A stretch of 64,000 bases of DNA. It comes from Labrys wisconsinensis (GTDB lineage: Bacteria > Pseudomonadota > Alphaproteobacteria > Rhizobiales > Labraceae). The notes beneath the pieces were generated by a model. The model saw only the letters and a program-made list of their open reading frames with translations. It searched no databases and was not told the origin of the DNA. A program made the position numbers and the translations under genes. Each line of letters opens with the position of its first letter. Position 1 is the stretch's first letter. Location of the stretch: the NCBI RefSeq assembly GCF_030814995.1, contig NZ_JAUSVX010000001.1:310001-374000 (forward strand), given 5' to 3'. Positions 20,266-29,549 of this stretch are shown one piece after another.

Positions 20266-20403
20266 CATGGCCAAGGGCTGATGCATCGAGGCGCGAACCG
20301 ACCTGCCGAGCCGCCGCAGGGCTGCGCAGGCCGTGGCAATGGCGCAGCCGGCACCGATCGATCCAGACGAAGGCGGCCGGCGCGGGCGCTCGCGCCGATA
20401 CTC

Positions 20404-21321
20404 TCAGGCGGCTTCCTGGATGGCGGCGAGCCGCCAGTCCGAGCCGCGGGAGCGGGCGAAGGTCCAGACCTCCTTGGTCTCGGTCGGCCGCTGGGCATCG
20501 CCCTCGACCACCCGGCCGGAGGCGCGCTCCACCGTGGCGTCGCGGCTGCGATAGCGCATCGCCACGGTGGCATAGTCGGTATCGCCCTCGCGCCAGGCCT
20601 CGGCGAGATCTCCCTGCAGGAGCTGCACGTCCGCGACCTCGTTGCGCAGGCCGCGCGCCGCGTTGCCGTCGAGCTCTTCGCGCAGCACCGCCCCGGCCTC
20701 CGGCATGGTGCGGGCCGCGAGGGCCGCCCGGTCCTCGCGGCCATAGGCCGTCTGGATCTCGCCGAGCAGCCGCTCGAACGTGTCGAGGTCGCCGCTGCCG
20801 ATGCCGATCTCGTCCCGCGCGTTCGAGGGTCGGCCCGCCCGGGGGGCGGCACCCCGCGCGATGCCGGCGAGCCCGCCCGGCGCCGGCGGCGCGGCGCCGA
20901 AGCCGCCGCCCGGCGTCGCCGGCTGCCGCGCCGCGAAGAAGCGCATCGCCAGCATCGCCACCAGGGCGATGACGCCGAACTGCAGGATGAGCGCGAGCAG
21001 GCCGGAAAGGCCGCCGAAGCCATAGCCGAGCAGCATCCCGAGGGCGCCGCCGATCAGCAGGCCGCGCATCAGACCCCCGCCGAACAGGCCGGGACGGGAC
21101 GGCATCTGCGGAGCGGCGGCCGGCACCGACCGGGGCGCCATCGTCGGGCTGATCGGCGATACCGGCCCTGACGCCGTCTGCGTCGGAGCCGGCGCGAGGT
21201 AGGTGCGGGCGCCGCGGCTGCCGAAGCTGCCGCCGCGGCGGGCATCGGCATGGTCGACGGCCACCAGGCTCGTCGCGAGAACGACTGCGAGAGCGGCGGC
21301 CAGGCTGCGGAAACGCGTCAC
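20404..21321 (-). CDS. Tim44 domain-containing membrane protein
   Basis: The 305-residue protein starts with a signal-like stretch (FRSLAAALAVVLATSLVAV), then a proline/serine-rich linker. A glycine-rich double membrane segment follows at about residues 82-125 (GGGLMRGLLIGGALGML, LSGLLALILQFGVIALVAML). The C-terminal half has a Tim44-like fold: FERLLGEIQTAYGREDRAAL, MPEAGAVLREEL and the closing SDWRLAAIQEA. In mitochondria Tim44 anchors Hsp70 to the import channel; in bacteria the domain appears in inner membrane proteins of unsettled role. The start is GTG. It follows addA after 75 bases on the same strand. Confidence 0.85.
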   Translation of the reverse strand: MTRFRSLAAALAVVLATSLVAVDHADARRGGSFGSRGARTYLAPAPTQTASGPVSPISPTMAPRSVPAAAPQMPSRPGLFGGGLMRGLLIGGALGMLLGYGFGGLSGLLALILQFGVIALVAMLAMRFFAARQPATPGGGFGAAPPAPGGLAGIARGAAPRAGRPSNARDEIGIGSGDLDTFERLLGEIQTAYGREDRAALAARTMPEAGAVLREELDGNAARGLRNEVADVQLLQGDLAEAWREGDTDYATVAMRYRSRDATVERASGRVVEGDAQRPTETKEVWTFARSRGSDWRLAAIQEAA

Positions 21322-21396
21322 GGGGTTCGATGCCTCGTCGGTTGATGTCGCGGCTGATATGGGGATCGCCTTGCCGCCTGGGAAGGCCGCCGGCCC

Positions 21397-24300
21397 TCAG
21401 GCGCGCAGCAGGCGGGCCAGGGCGGCGTCGAGCAGGGCCTCCGGCAGCTCCATCAGCGCCGGCCGCGCCGTCCAGACCAGGGCGGCCCGCACCGTCCGGC
21501 CGGGATAGAGCCTGGCCAGCAGCGCCCGGTAGACCGCGAGCTGCGCCACCGCATCCTCGGGCACCCCGGCGAGATCGGCCGGCGGGTCGCGGCTGGTCTT
21601 GAAATCGGCGATCAGCACCGCGCCCTCTCCCGCCTGGAGCCGGTCGACCCGGCCCGTCACCGCCAGCGGCGGGCCGTCCTCGCGCGCGAGGCGCCCGGCG
21701 ATCGGCACTTCCGCCCGCCCGCCCGGCGCGAACAGCGGCGCGAAGCTGGGATCGTCGAGGATGCGCAGCACCTCGCCCACCAGCGCCTCGTGCCCGTCGG
21801 CGAGCTCCGGCGCGGCGCGGGCGAGGAAGCGCCGGGCCGCGGCGAGCCGGTCCTCCGGCGCGATCTCCGGCAGGGACTGCAGCAGCCGATGCGCCAGGCG
21901 GCCGCGCGCGGCCGCGGCCGCCCCGCCCCGGGCACGGGCCGCGACGGTTTCGGCGGCCGGCACCGCCGCGGCGTCCGAGGGGCGCAGCACTCGCGCCGCC
22001 GGCGCCGGGGCCGGGGCGAAGGCGTGGAGCCAGGGCGGATCGGCCTCGCGCGCCGCCGCGGCCGCCGGCGACGGCGCGGCGACGGCGATGCGCGGCGTCC
22101 GCTCCCAGACGAGGCGCTCGCCGGCACCCTCCGGCATGGGCTCGGCCCGCGCCCCGCCGGCGCGCAGGGCCTCCTCGATCATGTCGTACCAGTTGCCGTC
22201 GCGCCGCGCCCGCTTGCCCTCGAAGCCGGTGACGACCAGGCGCTCCTCCGCCCGCGTCATCGCCACATAGAGCAGCCGCCGATGCTCGCCTTCGTCGGCC
22301 CGGCGCAGCCGCAGGCGCTCCAGCGCCAGCAGCGGCGGATCGGACGCCATCTTCGGCGACCAGGCGAACAGCGGCTCGCCCTGCGGCGCCAGGGGATCGA
22401 CGGGGAAGAACAGCTTCGGATCGTGCCGGCCGCTCGGCGTGCCGCAGGTATCGGCCAGCACCACCACCCGGGCCTCCAGCCCCTTGGCGCCGTGCACGGT
22501 CATGACGCGCACCTCGTCGCGCGCCACGTCCATGTCGCGCTTCACCTGCGCCTCGGCGGCGCCGAGCCAGGCGAGGAAGCCCTGGAGGCTCGGCGTTTCC
22601 GCCCGCTCGTAATTGGCGGCGGCGTTGAGGAACTCGTCGAGCGCGTCGATCGCCTCCGGCCCGAGCCGCGCCAGGATGGCACGCCGGCCGCCGTCACGGG
22701 TGAGGAGGTCGGCGAAGAAGGTCGTCGGCGGCTTGAATGCCGCCTCGTCGATCCATTGCGCCAGCCGCCGATGCGCGGCGCGGCAGGCCGGATCGTCGGC
22801 GGCGGCCGCCTCCAGCGCCGCCCAGAGCGTGCCGCGCCGGCCAGGGGCGAGGCGGATCAGCACCGCGTCGTCGAGCCCGATCAGCGGCGTCTTCAGCAGC
22901 GCCGCCAGGGTCAGGTCGTCCTGGGGGGCGAGCACGAAGCGGGCCAGCGCCACCAGATCCATCACGGCGATATGGTCGGTCAGCACCAGCCGGTCGGCGC
23001 CGGCGACGGCAACGCGCTCGTGCTTCAATTCGCGGATCACCGCCTCGAACACGGCGTTGCGGCTGCGCACCAGCACCATGACGTCGCCGGCGCGGTAGCG
23101 CGCGCCCGTCGCCGGATCGCCCTCGTCGATCAGCCGCCGCACCTCGCGCGCCACCCGCCGCGCCACCTTCGCCGCCGGGCTCGAGCCCGGCGTCTCGTCG
23201 AAGGGCGCGTCCCAGGCCTCGATGTCGGGCTCTGCGTCGGGGCGCTCCACCGGCCAGACCTCGACACGCCCCGGCTCCTCCCCGCGCACGGTCGGGTGCT
23301 CGGTCGCGACATCGTCGAAGGACAGGCCCCGCCGGTTGTCGACGTCGGCGAACACCGCATCGACCGCTGCCAGCACGTCGCGGGTCGAGCGGAAGGAATG
23401 GGTGAGGTCGATCTCCTCGAACGGCTGCTCGGCGTCGCGGAAGCGGCCGGCGAACAGCCGGCGCATCCGGGCGAAGGCGTCCGGCGCCGCGCCCTGGAAG
23501 GAATAGATCGACTGCTTCTCGTCGCCGACCGCGAACAGGGTGCGTGCCACGAGGCGCGCACCCTCCCCGGCCGAGAACTCGCGCGCCAGGCGCTCGACGA
23601 TGTCCCATTGCGACGGGCTGGTGTCCTGCGCCTCGTCGACCAGGATATGGTCGATGCCCTGATCGAGCTTGTAGAGCACCCAGTCCGCCCCGGCGCGCCG
23701 CAGCAGCGACAGGGTGCGCGCGACGAGGTCGTCGAAATCCAGCACCGCCCGCCGCCGCTTGCCGGTCTCGTAGCCGGCTATCAGCTTCTCGGCCAGCACC
23801 AGCAGCGCCTCGGAGCGCTCGACGCAGGCGGCGGCGCGCCGGCGCTCGGCCAGGTCGGCGACGCGCGCCTGCTCCGCGTCCAGCCGGGCGGCGAGGCCCG
23901 GCAGGCGCTTGCGCCCGTCCTGGGTCAGAAGGGTCGCGCGGGGCGCCTCCTCCCGGGTCAGGAACACGCCGGCATAGGCCTCGCAGCGCTCGCGCAGGCT
24001 GCCGGCGGCAGCCGCCGACTCCAGGGAAGCTGCGGCGCTCAGGTGGGATTTGCCGCCGAGGGCGCGCAGCTCGGCGGCGATGCTGCGCCATTCCGCAGCC
24101 GGCAGGCCTTCGCCGGAGATGCTCGCCTCGATCGCCGCGACGGTCTCCTCCTCCCCGAGCCCCAGGGCCCGCCGCAGGCGCGCGGCAGCGCCGGCCGGCG
24201 TGCGCGCCTTGCGCAGGATGGCGCGCAGCGTGTCGCGCTCGCCGGTGAGCTCGACCACCAGCTTGTCGAAGCTCTCCGCCCCCGCCTCCTCGACCACCCG

Positions 24301-24846
24301 CGCCATGGCCCGGCCGAGAGGGCCGTCGGGCGCGAGATTGGCCTCGATCAGCATGGCCTGGCGCGCATCGCCCAGCAGTTCGGCCGCGCCGCGGTCGTCG
24401 AGCACCGAGAACTGCGCCGGGACGTTGGCCTCGAAGGGAAAGAGGTGCAGCACCCGCTCGCAGAAGGCATGGATGGTGAGGAGCTTGAGGCCGCCGGGCG
24501 TCTCCACCGCCGCCGCGAACAGCCGCCGCGCCCGGGCCAGCGCCGCCGCGTCCGGCAAGGCTCCCTCGATCGCGGCGATCTCCCGCGCCAGCTCGGCATC
24601 GGGCAGGCGGGCCCAGCGGCCGAGGTCGCGGAAGATGCGGTTCTGCATGTTGGCGGCCGCCGCCTTGGTGAAGGTCAGGCACAGGATGCGCGCCGGCGCC
24701 GCCCCGGCGAGCAGCAGCCGCACCACCCGGCGCGTCAGCACCGTGGTCTTGCCCGAGCCGGCATTGGCCGACACCCAGGCCGAGACGGCGGGATCGGAGG
24801 CCCGGCGCTGGCGCTCGATGGTGACGGGCGGGATGTGGCGGGTCAC
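21397..24846 (-). CDS. addA: Double-strand break repair helicase-nuclease AddA
   Basis: AddA is the UvrD-type helicase and 3'-strand nuclease of AddAB, which resects DNA ends for RecA loading. Walker A is SANAGSGKTTVL. Other motifs are LTFTKAAAANM (Ia), VDEAQDTSPSQWDI (II), VGDEKQSIYSFQGA (III), VMTVHGAKGLEARVV (V) and AMTRAEERL (VI). The RecB-type nuclease motif VLIADFKTSRDPP lies near the C-terminus. A GTG start at 24846 gives 1149 residues beginning VTRHIPPVTIERQRRASDP, as in relatives; an ATG at 24873 is an alternative. It is separated from addB by a 313-base gap containing two repeats. Confidence 0.95.
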   Translation of the reverse strand: MTRHIPPVTIERQRRASDPAVSAWVSANAGSGKTTVLTRRVVRLLLAGAAPARILCLTFTKAAAANMQNRIFRDLGRWARLPDAELAREIAAIEGALPDAAALARARRLFAAAVETPGGLKLLTIHAFCERVLHLFPFEANVPAQFSVLDDRGAAELLGDARQAMLIEANLAPDGPLGRAMARVVEEAGAESFDKLVVELTGERDTLRAILRKARTPAGAAARLRRALGLGEEETVAAIEASISGEGLPAAEWRSIAAELRALGGKSHLSAAASLESAAAAGSLRERCEAYAGVFLTREEAPRATLLTQDGRKRLPGLAARLDAEQARVADLAERRRAAACVERSEALLVLAEKLIAGYETGKRRRAVLDFDDLVARTLSLLRRAGADWVLYKLDQGIDHILVDEAQDTSPSQWDIVERLAREFSAGEGARLVARTLFAVGDEKQSIYSFQGAAPDAFARMRRLFAGRFRDAEQPFEEIDLTHSFRSTRDVLAAVDAVFADVDNRRGLSFDDVATEHPTVRGEEPGRVEVWPVERPDAEPDIEAWDAPFDETPGSSPAAKVARRVAREVRRLIDEGDPATGARYRAGDVMVLVRSRNAVFEAVIRELKHERVAVAGADRLVLTDHIAVMDLVALARFVLAPQDDLTLAALLKTPLIGLDDAVLIRLAPGRRGTLWAALEAAAADDPACRAAHRRLAQWIDEAAFKPPTTFFADLLTRDGGRRAILARLGPEAIDALDEFLNAAANYERAETPSLQGFLAWLGAAEAQVKRDMDVARDEVRVMTVHGAKGLEARVVVLADTCGTPSGRHDPKLFFPVDPLAPQGEPLFAWSPKMASDPPLLALERLRLRRADEGEHRRLLYVAMTRAEERLVVTGFEGKRARRDGNWYDMIEEALRAGGARAEPMPEGAGERLVWERTPRIAVAAPSPAAAAAREADPPWLHAFAPAPAPAARVLRPSDAAAVPAAETVAARARGGAAAAARGRLAHRLLQSLPEIAPEDRLAAARRFLARAAPELADGHEALVGEVLRILDDPSFAPLFAPGGRAEVPIAGRLAREDGPPLAVTGRVDRLQAGEGAVLIADFKTSRDPPADLAGVPEDAVAQLAVYRALLARLYPGRTVRAALVWTARPALMELPEALLDAALARLLRA

Positions 24847-24930
24847 GGCGGTGCACACGCGGGGGCCGCACATGCGGCAGCGAGTCCCGTCGGATCGGCG
24901 GCATGAACGGGGTGGAACGAAGCGCAACCG

Positions 24931-25123
24931 AAGCCTTCTCCACCGGAGGTGGGGAAGGTGGCGCCACGAAGTGGCGACGGATGGGGTGTGGCCCGCTGGT
25001 CTCGACGCTTGCCAGATCTGCACAAGCATCCGCGCCATCCGAACATCGCCTCGAACTTGCCCACCACACCCCATCCGCCCATGCTCCGCATGGGCACCTT
25101 CCCCAGCTTCGTGGGGAAGGCTT
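24931..25123. repeat. Two inverted copies of a structured intergenic repeat between addB and addA
   Basis: Copy 1 spans 24931-24991 on the + strand and copy 2 spans 25064-25123 on the minus strand. Both have hairpin A (CCTTCTCCACC/GGTGGGGAAGG in copy 1; CCTTCCCCA/TGGGGAAGG in copy 2), hairpin B (CGCCAC/GTGGCG versus CCCATGC/GCATGGG) and an identical tail CGGATGGGGTGTGG. Hairpin B differs in sequence but keeps its pairing. The layout matches a dispersed repeat I associate with many Hyphomicrobiales genomes. Confidence 0.8.
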
Positions 25124-25159
25124 TCGCGTGCCTTATCCTGCTCTGCGCCGCCCCTCCCC

Positions 25160-28100
25160 TCATTCCGCCTCCTCCGCCTCGCCGGCCAGCGACCATTCGC
25201 GCACGCGGGCGAGGTGGTCGTAGTCGCCGGCGAAGCGCTTCTGGAACATCGGGTGCAGGCGCGAGGCATAGGGCGTCGCCGGGTCCTCGAAACGGTCGAT
25301 CAACCCCTTGAGCCGCAGGAGCGAGCGCAGCGCCACCGCTTCGGCCGTCTCGTCCTTGAACTGGATCGGCTTCTCCTGGCCGCCCTCGCGGTCGCCGGCG
25401 AGCCGCACGATGGCCAGGCCCGCGAGGAGCTCGGCCCGGGGCAGGCCGGCAAAGCCGCCTTGCATCAGCATGGCCGCCTCCAGGGCGAGCTGCGGGGCGA
25501 GGCCGACCTGGACTTGGGGGCCCGTCGGTGCCTGGCCGGTCTTGAAGTCGACGATGCTCCAGCCGCCGTCGCGCCGGGCCTCGATGCGGTCGGCGCGGGC
25601 CCTGAGCGTGAAGACGCGCCCGCCCGCCGTGTCCCAGGTGAGCCGGCCCGACGCCTCGACATGCACGGCGGCGAGGTCGCCGCGCCGGCTGCGCTCCCAT
25701 TTCGTCAGGAAGGCGGCGATGCGGGCAAAGCGCGGACGCCAGAAGGCCTGCACGTCGGGATAATCGGCGAAATCGGCGAACAGGCGCTCCTCGATCGCTC
25801 GCAGCCGCGCCTCGGCGTCCGGCGGCACGCCGCCGGCGCACAGGGCGGCGAATTCGGCCGCCGCCGCGTGCACCAGGGTGCCGCGGTCGGCCGCGCCCGG
25901 CGCCGTGGCGATCTCCTCGAGCGGCTCGAGCCCGAGGACATGACGGCCATAGATGGCGTAGGGGTCGCGCACCAGGGTCTCGATCTCCGTCACCGACAGC
26001 GAGGCCGGGCGCAGCGCCAGGGGCGGGCGCGGCTCCGGGGCGCCGAGCGCCGGCAGAGCCTGGCGGGGCGCATCGATCCGCCCGGCGAGGTCGCGCCAGC
26101 GGCCCCCGCCTGCGGCGATGGCCGCGTGCACGTCCGGCCGGGCGGCGGCGAGGCGCTGCAGCCAGCGGGCGGCGACGGTCGGGGCGCCGCCGCGCTTCAG
26201 CGCCCGCGTCAGCACCACCTCGCCGGCGCCGAAGGCCTGCTCGAAATCGTGCGCGGTCAGGCCGATGCGCTTTTCCGGCGCCGGCAGGCCGATCGCCGCC
26301 CGCATCGGCCGGTTGAGCCAGGGATCCGTGCGCATGTCGGGCGGCCACACGCCTTCGTCCAGGCCGCCGAGCACCAGGCGATCGACCGGAATGAGCCGCG
26401 CCTCCAGGAGGCCGAAAATCGCGATGGCGGGGTGCCTCGGCTCGCCGCCGCGCGCGGTGCGGCCGGCGGCCAGCGCCGCGAACAAGCCAGGATATTCGGC
26501 GGCCGGGCAGTCCAGCGCTGCGGGCGGCACCGCGAGCAGTTCCTCGAAGAAGTCGGCCAGCGCCTCCCCGGCCTCGCCGGCATAGAGTTCCGGCGTGCCG
26601 GCGCCCGCGGCCTCGGTCGCCGCGACATGGGCGGCGAACAGGGTGCTCGCCGGCGCGGCACCGGCCTCACGCAGGGCGGCGCGCAGCGGCGACAGCGCCG
26701 TGTCGAGCGCGTCGAGCAGCCGGGCGGCAGCGGCCCAGTCCGCGGCCGAGAGCGCCCGCCGCGCCGCCGGCGCATGGGGATCGCCGGCACGGGCCTCGCC
26801 GAGCGCCAGCGCCTTGCGCAGACCAACGATGCCGGGCGGCGGCTGCGGACCGCGCAGCGCGCCGATCTCGAGCGCCTGCGTCGCCGCACGCACCGCGCCG
26901 CGGCCGAGCCCGAGAGCGGCGAAGGGGTGCTTCAGCAGCGCCAGCACCGGCACGGCGGCGAAATCCGACAGCGCCACGTCGAGCACCAGGCGGGCGAACA
27001 CGCCGGGCGGGGTCGACAGCAGCGGCCGGCCGGCGCTGTCGTCGGCCTCGATGCCCCAGCGGCCGAGCTCGGCCGCCACCCGGGCGGCGAGCGCCCGGTC
27101 CGGTGTGATCAGCGCCGCCCGGCGGCCCGGCATCTCCAGCGTCTCGCGCAGCACCAGCGCGACGGCGAGCGCCTCCTCCGCCTCGTTCGCCGCCTCCACC
27201 AGGGTGACGTCGGCGAAGGCGGCGCCCGCTTCCGCGGCGTCCGCGCCAGGCGTTGCGGCCCATAGATGCGTCGTTTCCGCCGGCCGGAGCGCCTCGGACA
27301 GGATGCGCTGGCGCTCGGCCCTGGCGCGTGGCGCGCGGCCGAGGGGCGCCACCGCCTCCCGCTCCACGCCGAACGCGGCGAGCAGCGCCTTGAGGCCGGC
27401 CTGCGGGTGGCCGGGCGCGCCCTCCCCGTCGGTGATGGCTCGCCAGGAGGCCTCGTCCAGGCCCTGGTCGAGCCCCGGCAGCACCACGGCGCCGCGCGGG
27501 TTGGCCGCCACCGCCCGCATCAGGTCGCGCGTCGCCGGAATCGAGCCGGTCGAGCCGGCGACCACCACCGGCCCGGTCGCCGCGGCCGAGAACCGCTCGA
27601 CCTCGGCCTCCAGCAAGAGGTTGCGGCGCTCGGCCGCATCGAGCCGCCCCTGCTCGGCGACATGCGCCGGCCATTGCGCCGTGACGATCTCCAGGAAACG
27701 GGTGGTCAGGTCCCAATAGCGGTCGTAGCGCCCCTGGTGCTCGGCGGTGAGGATCTCCAGCGCCGCCGCGGGCACGCGCTCGATGGTCATGCCGTCGATG
27801 AAGCGCCCGAGCTCCACCGCCAGGGCCGCCGCGTCGCCGGAGGAGGAGGGGATCAGCAGCGGCTCCGCCTCGCCCTCTTCCGGCAGCAGCGCCCCGGCGA
27901 GGCCCTTGCTCCAGGCCAGGATCAGCCGGGTCAGGGCGATCTGGCGCTCCAGCCCGCCGACCGCCTCGGGCAGGCCGAGCGCCTCGGCGCCGGCCTCGAA
28001 GGCGGCCTCGTCCTCGTCGACCTCGCCGAGCGCCATCAGGCGCGGCAGCAGCACCGCCTCGCCGCCGAGCCGATCGAGGAACACCTCGCGCAGCGCCCGG

Positions 28101-28264
28101 ATCGAGCGGCGCGTCGGCAGGAACAGCGTGGCGGAGGCGAGCGCCAGCGGGTCCGCGCGGGGCACGAAGCCGGGCACGAGCACGCCGTCGACCAGGGCGT
28201 CGACCAGCGTGGCGAGGAAGGGCGCCCCCGGCGGGATGGTGAAGAGGTTGAGCCCGCGCGCCAT
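25160..28264 (-). CDS. addB: Double-strand break repair protein AddB
   Basis: AddB is the partner nuclease of AddA, with an inactivated helicase fold. The 1034-residue protein begins MARGLNLFTIPPGAPFLATL and has LFLPTRRSIRALREVFL early on, as in alphaproteobacterial AddB. The C-terminal RecB-type nuclease motif is WSIVDFKTGQAPTGPQVQ followed by QLALEAAMLMQG. LNRPMRAAIGLPAPEKRIGL and VLTRALKRGG are family landmarks. Gene order addB then addA is standard in Hyphomicrobiales. Confidence 0.95.
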   Translation of the reverse strand: MARGLNLFTIPPGAPFLATLVDALVDGVLVPGFVPRADPLALASATLFLPTRRSIRALREVFLDRLGGEAVLLPRLMALGEVDEDEAAFEAGAEALGLPEAVGGLERQIALTRLILAWSKGLAGALLPEEGEAEPLLIPSSSGDAAALAVELGRFIDGMTIERVPAAALEILTAEHQGRYDRYWDLTTRFLEIVTAQWPAHVAEQGRLDAAERRNLLLEAEVERFSAAATGPVVVAGSTGSIPATRDLMRAVAANPRGAVVLPGLDQGLDEASWRAITDGEGAPGHPQAGLKALLAAFGVEREAVAPLGRAPRARAERQRILSEALRPAETTHLWAATPGADAAEAGAAFADVTLVEAANEAEEALAVALVLRETLEMPGRRAALITPDRALAARVAAELGRWGIEADDSAGRPLLSTPPGVFARLVLDVALSDFAAVPVLALLKHPFAALGLGRGAVRAATQALEIGALRGPQPPPGIVGLRKALALGEARAGDPHAPAARRALSAADWAAAARLLDALDTALSPLRAALREAGAAPASTLFAAHVAATEAAGAGTPELYAGEAGEALADFFEELLAVPPAALDCPAAEYPGLFAALAAGRTARGGEPRHPAIAIFGLLEARLIPVDRLVLGGLDEGVWPPDMRTDPWLNRPMRAAIGLPAPEKRIGLTAHDFEQAFGAGEVVLTRALKRGGAPTVAARWLQRLAAARPDVHAAIAAGGGRWRDLAGRIDAPRQALPALGAPEPRPPLALRPASLSVTEIETLVRDPYAIYGRHVLGLEPLEEIATAPGAADRGTLVHAAAAEFAALCAGGVPPDAEARLRAIEERLFADFADYPDVQAFWRPRFARIAAFLTKWERSRRGDLAAVHVEASGRLTWDTAGGRVFTLRARADRIEARRDGGWSIVDFKTGQAPTGPQVQVGLAPQLALEAAMLMQGGFAGLPRAELLAGLAIVRLAGDREGGQEKPIQFKDETAEAVALRSLLRLKGLIDRFEDPATPYASRLHPMFQKRFAGDYDHLARVREWSLAGEAEEAE

Positions 28265-28267
28265 GCC

Positions 28268-29416
28268 TCACTGGCCGAGGACGGCTTCGCCCAGGCGCAG
28301 CGGCGCGGTGAGGATCGTGCCGGCCGTGTCGACGACGAAGGTGCCGGTGCGCGAGATCGGGTTGCCGCGCTGGGCGAGATCGTCGCGCGCCACCACGTCG
28401 TGCAGCGTCGGCAGGATGTTGAGGAACTTGCTGTGGCGCATGGTGTCCTCGCTCGCCTGGTCGGAGAGGTCGATCACCCTGAGACCATACTGCTTGATCG
28501 CCGCCTGCGCCTGCGGCGTGTCGACCAGCACGTTGCCGACCCGCGGCACGTCGCCGGCCAGGCGCTGCGAGGCGGCGAGGGCCCGGTCGTCGCGCGAGAC
28601 GATGACGGTGATCGGCTCGTTGAGCTTGCCGATGACGTCGAGCTGGGTGCGGAACACGTCGACGTCGATGTCGGGCGACATCAGGAACACGTCGCCGAGC
28701 TTGGCCAGAAAGGGCGAGCTGGCGCGCAGCTTGGCCTGGCGCAGCGTCTCCACCGCCAGCCAGTTGCCCATGCTGTGGGCGAGGATGTGGATCCGCTTCA
28801 CGCCGGGAGCGCGGGCGACGTCGTCGAGGAACTGCTCGAGATAATCGCGGGAATAGGTCGTGCTCTCGCGATCGGCGACATAGCCGGTCAGCGTGCCGCG
28901 CGAAGGCCAGGCGAAGGCGACCATGGTGCCGGGAAAGCCGCCATCCTTGGTGAGCTGCGCCACCCGGAACACGGCTTCCTGATAATTGGTGTTGTAGCCG
29001 TGCACGAACACCACCACGTCGCCGCTGGCCGGCTTGCCGCCTGGCTGGCGGGCGGCGAGATCCGCGTCGAAGGCGGCACGGTCGAGAGTCTCGCTGCGGG
29101 TCACCACGAAATTGCGGGCCGGATCCCCTGGCGGGCGGTCGGGCCATTCGATCGTGCCCGTCACGTGCGTCGGCGGAATCGAGATCTGGTAGCGCTCGTA
29201 GTTGAGCGTCCGCGACCGGCCGTCCGTGAAGGCATAGCGGTCCTGGGTCGAACGGTCGCGGGTGGTGGCCACCAGCACCGAGACCGGGGTGCCGACGCCG
29301 GTCGCCTCGACGGGATGCAGCAGCAGGCTTCCCGGCCGTTCGCCGCAGGCGGCGAGGCTCGCCGCCAGCACCATGGCCGCGGCCAGCCGCAACCCCGTTC
29401 TCATGGCGTCCATCAT
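28268..29416 (-). CDS. Alpha/beta hydrolase lipoprotein (DUF900-type esterase)
   Basis: This is a predicted outer-membrane or periplasmic lipoprotein of 382 residues. A signal peptide ends in the lipobox SLAAC near residue 22. The hydrolase core shows FVHGYNTNYQEAVFR (oxyanion region), FAWPSRGTLTGYVADRES and the nucleophile elbow ILAHSMGNWLAVE. SPDIDVDVF contributes the acid region. The start could be any of three ATG codons at 29416, 29413 or 29404; a GGGAGG site favours the first. The substrate is unknown. It lies three bases upstream of addB, so it may share its transcript. Confidence 0.85.
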   Translation of the reverse strand: MMDAMRTGLRLAAAMVLAASLAACGERPGSLLLHPVEATGVGTPVSVLVATTRDRSTQDRYAFTDGRSRTLNYERYQISIPPTHVTGTIEWPDRPPGDPARNFVVTRSETLDRAAFDADLAARQPGGKPASGDVVVFVHGYNTNYQEAVFRVAQLTKDGGFPGTMVAFAWPSRGTLTGYVADRESTTYSRDYLEQFLDDVARAPGVKRIHILAHSMGNWLAVETLRQAKLRASSPFLAKLGDVFLMSPDIDVDVFRTQLDVIGKLNEPITVIVSRDDRALAASQRLAGDVPRVGNVLVDTPQAQAAIKQYGLRVIDLSDQASEDTMRHSKFLNILPTLHDVVARDDLAQRGNPISRTGTFVVDTAGTILTAPLRLGEAVLGQ

Positions 29417-29487
29417 CGCGAGCGCATGCCTCCCGGTCGGCCGGCAATCTATCGGGCCGGACGCCGGGAGGGAACCGGCAATCGCCC

Positions 29488-29549
29488 GGCGTCCCCGGAA
29501 GGCCGCCGCGCCGGGCTCGGCGTCCCCGGAAGGCCGCTGCGCCGGGCTC
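29488..29549. repeat. 31-bp tandem duplication
   Basis: Two copies of a 31-base unit beginning GGCGTCCCCGGAAGGCCGC occur at 29488-29518 and 29519-29549, differing at one base, with the first bases of a third following. The second copy runs into the stop codon of the CaiD-like gene. Confidence 0.85.
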
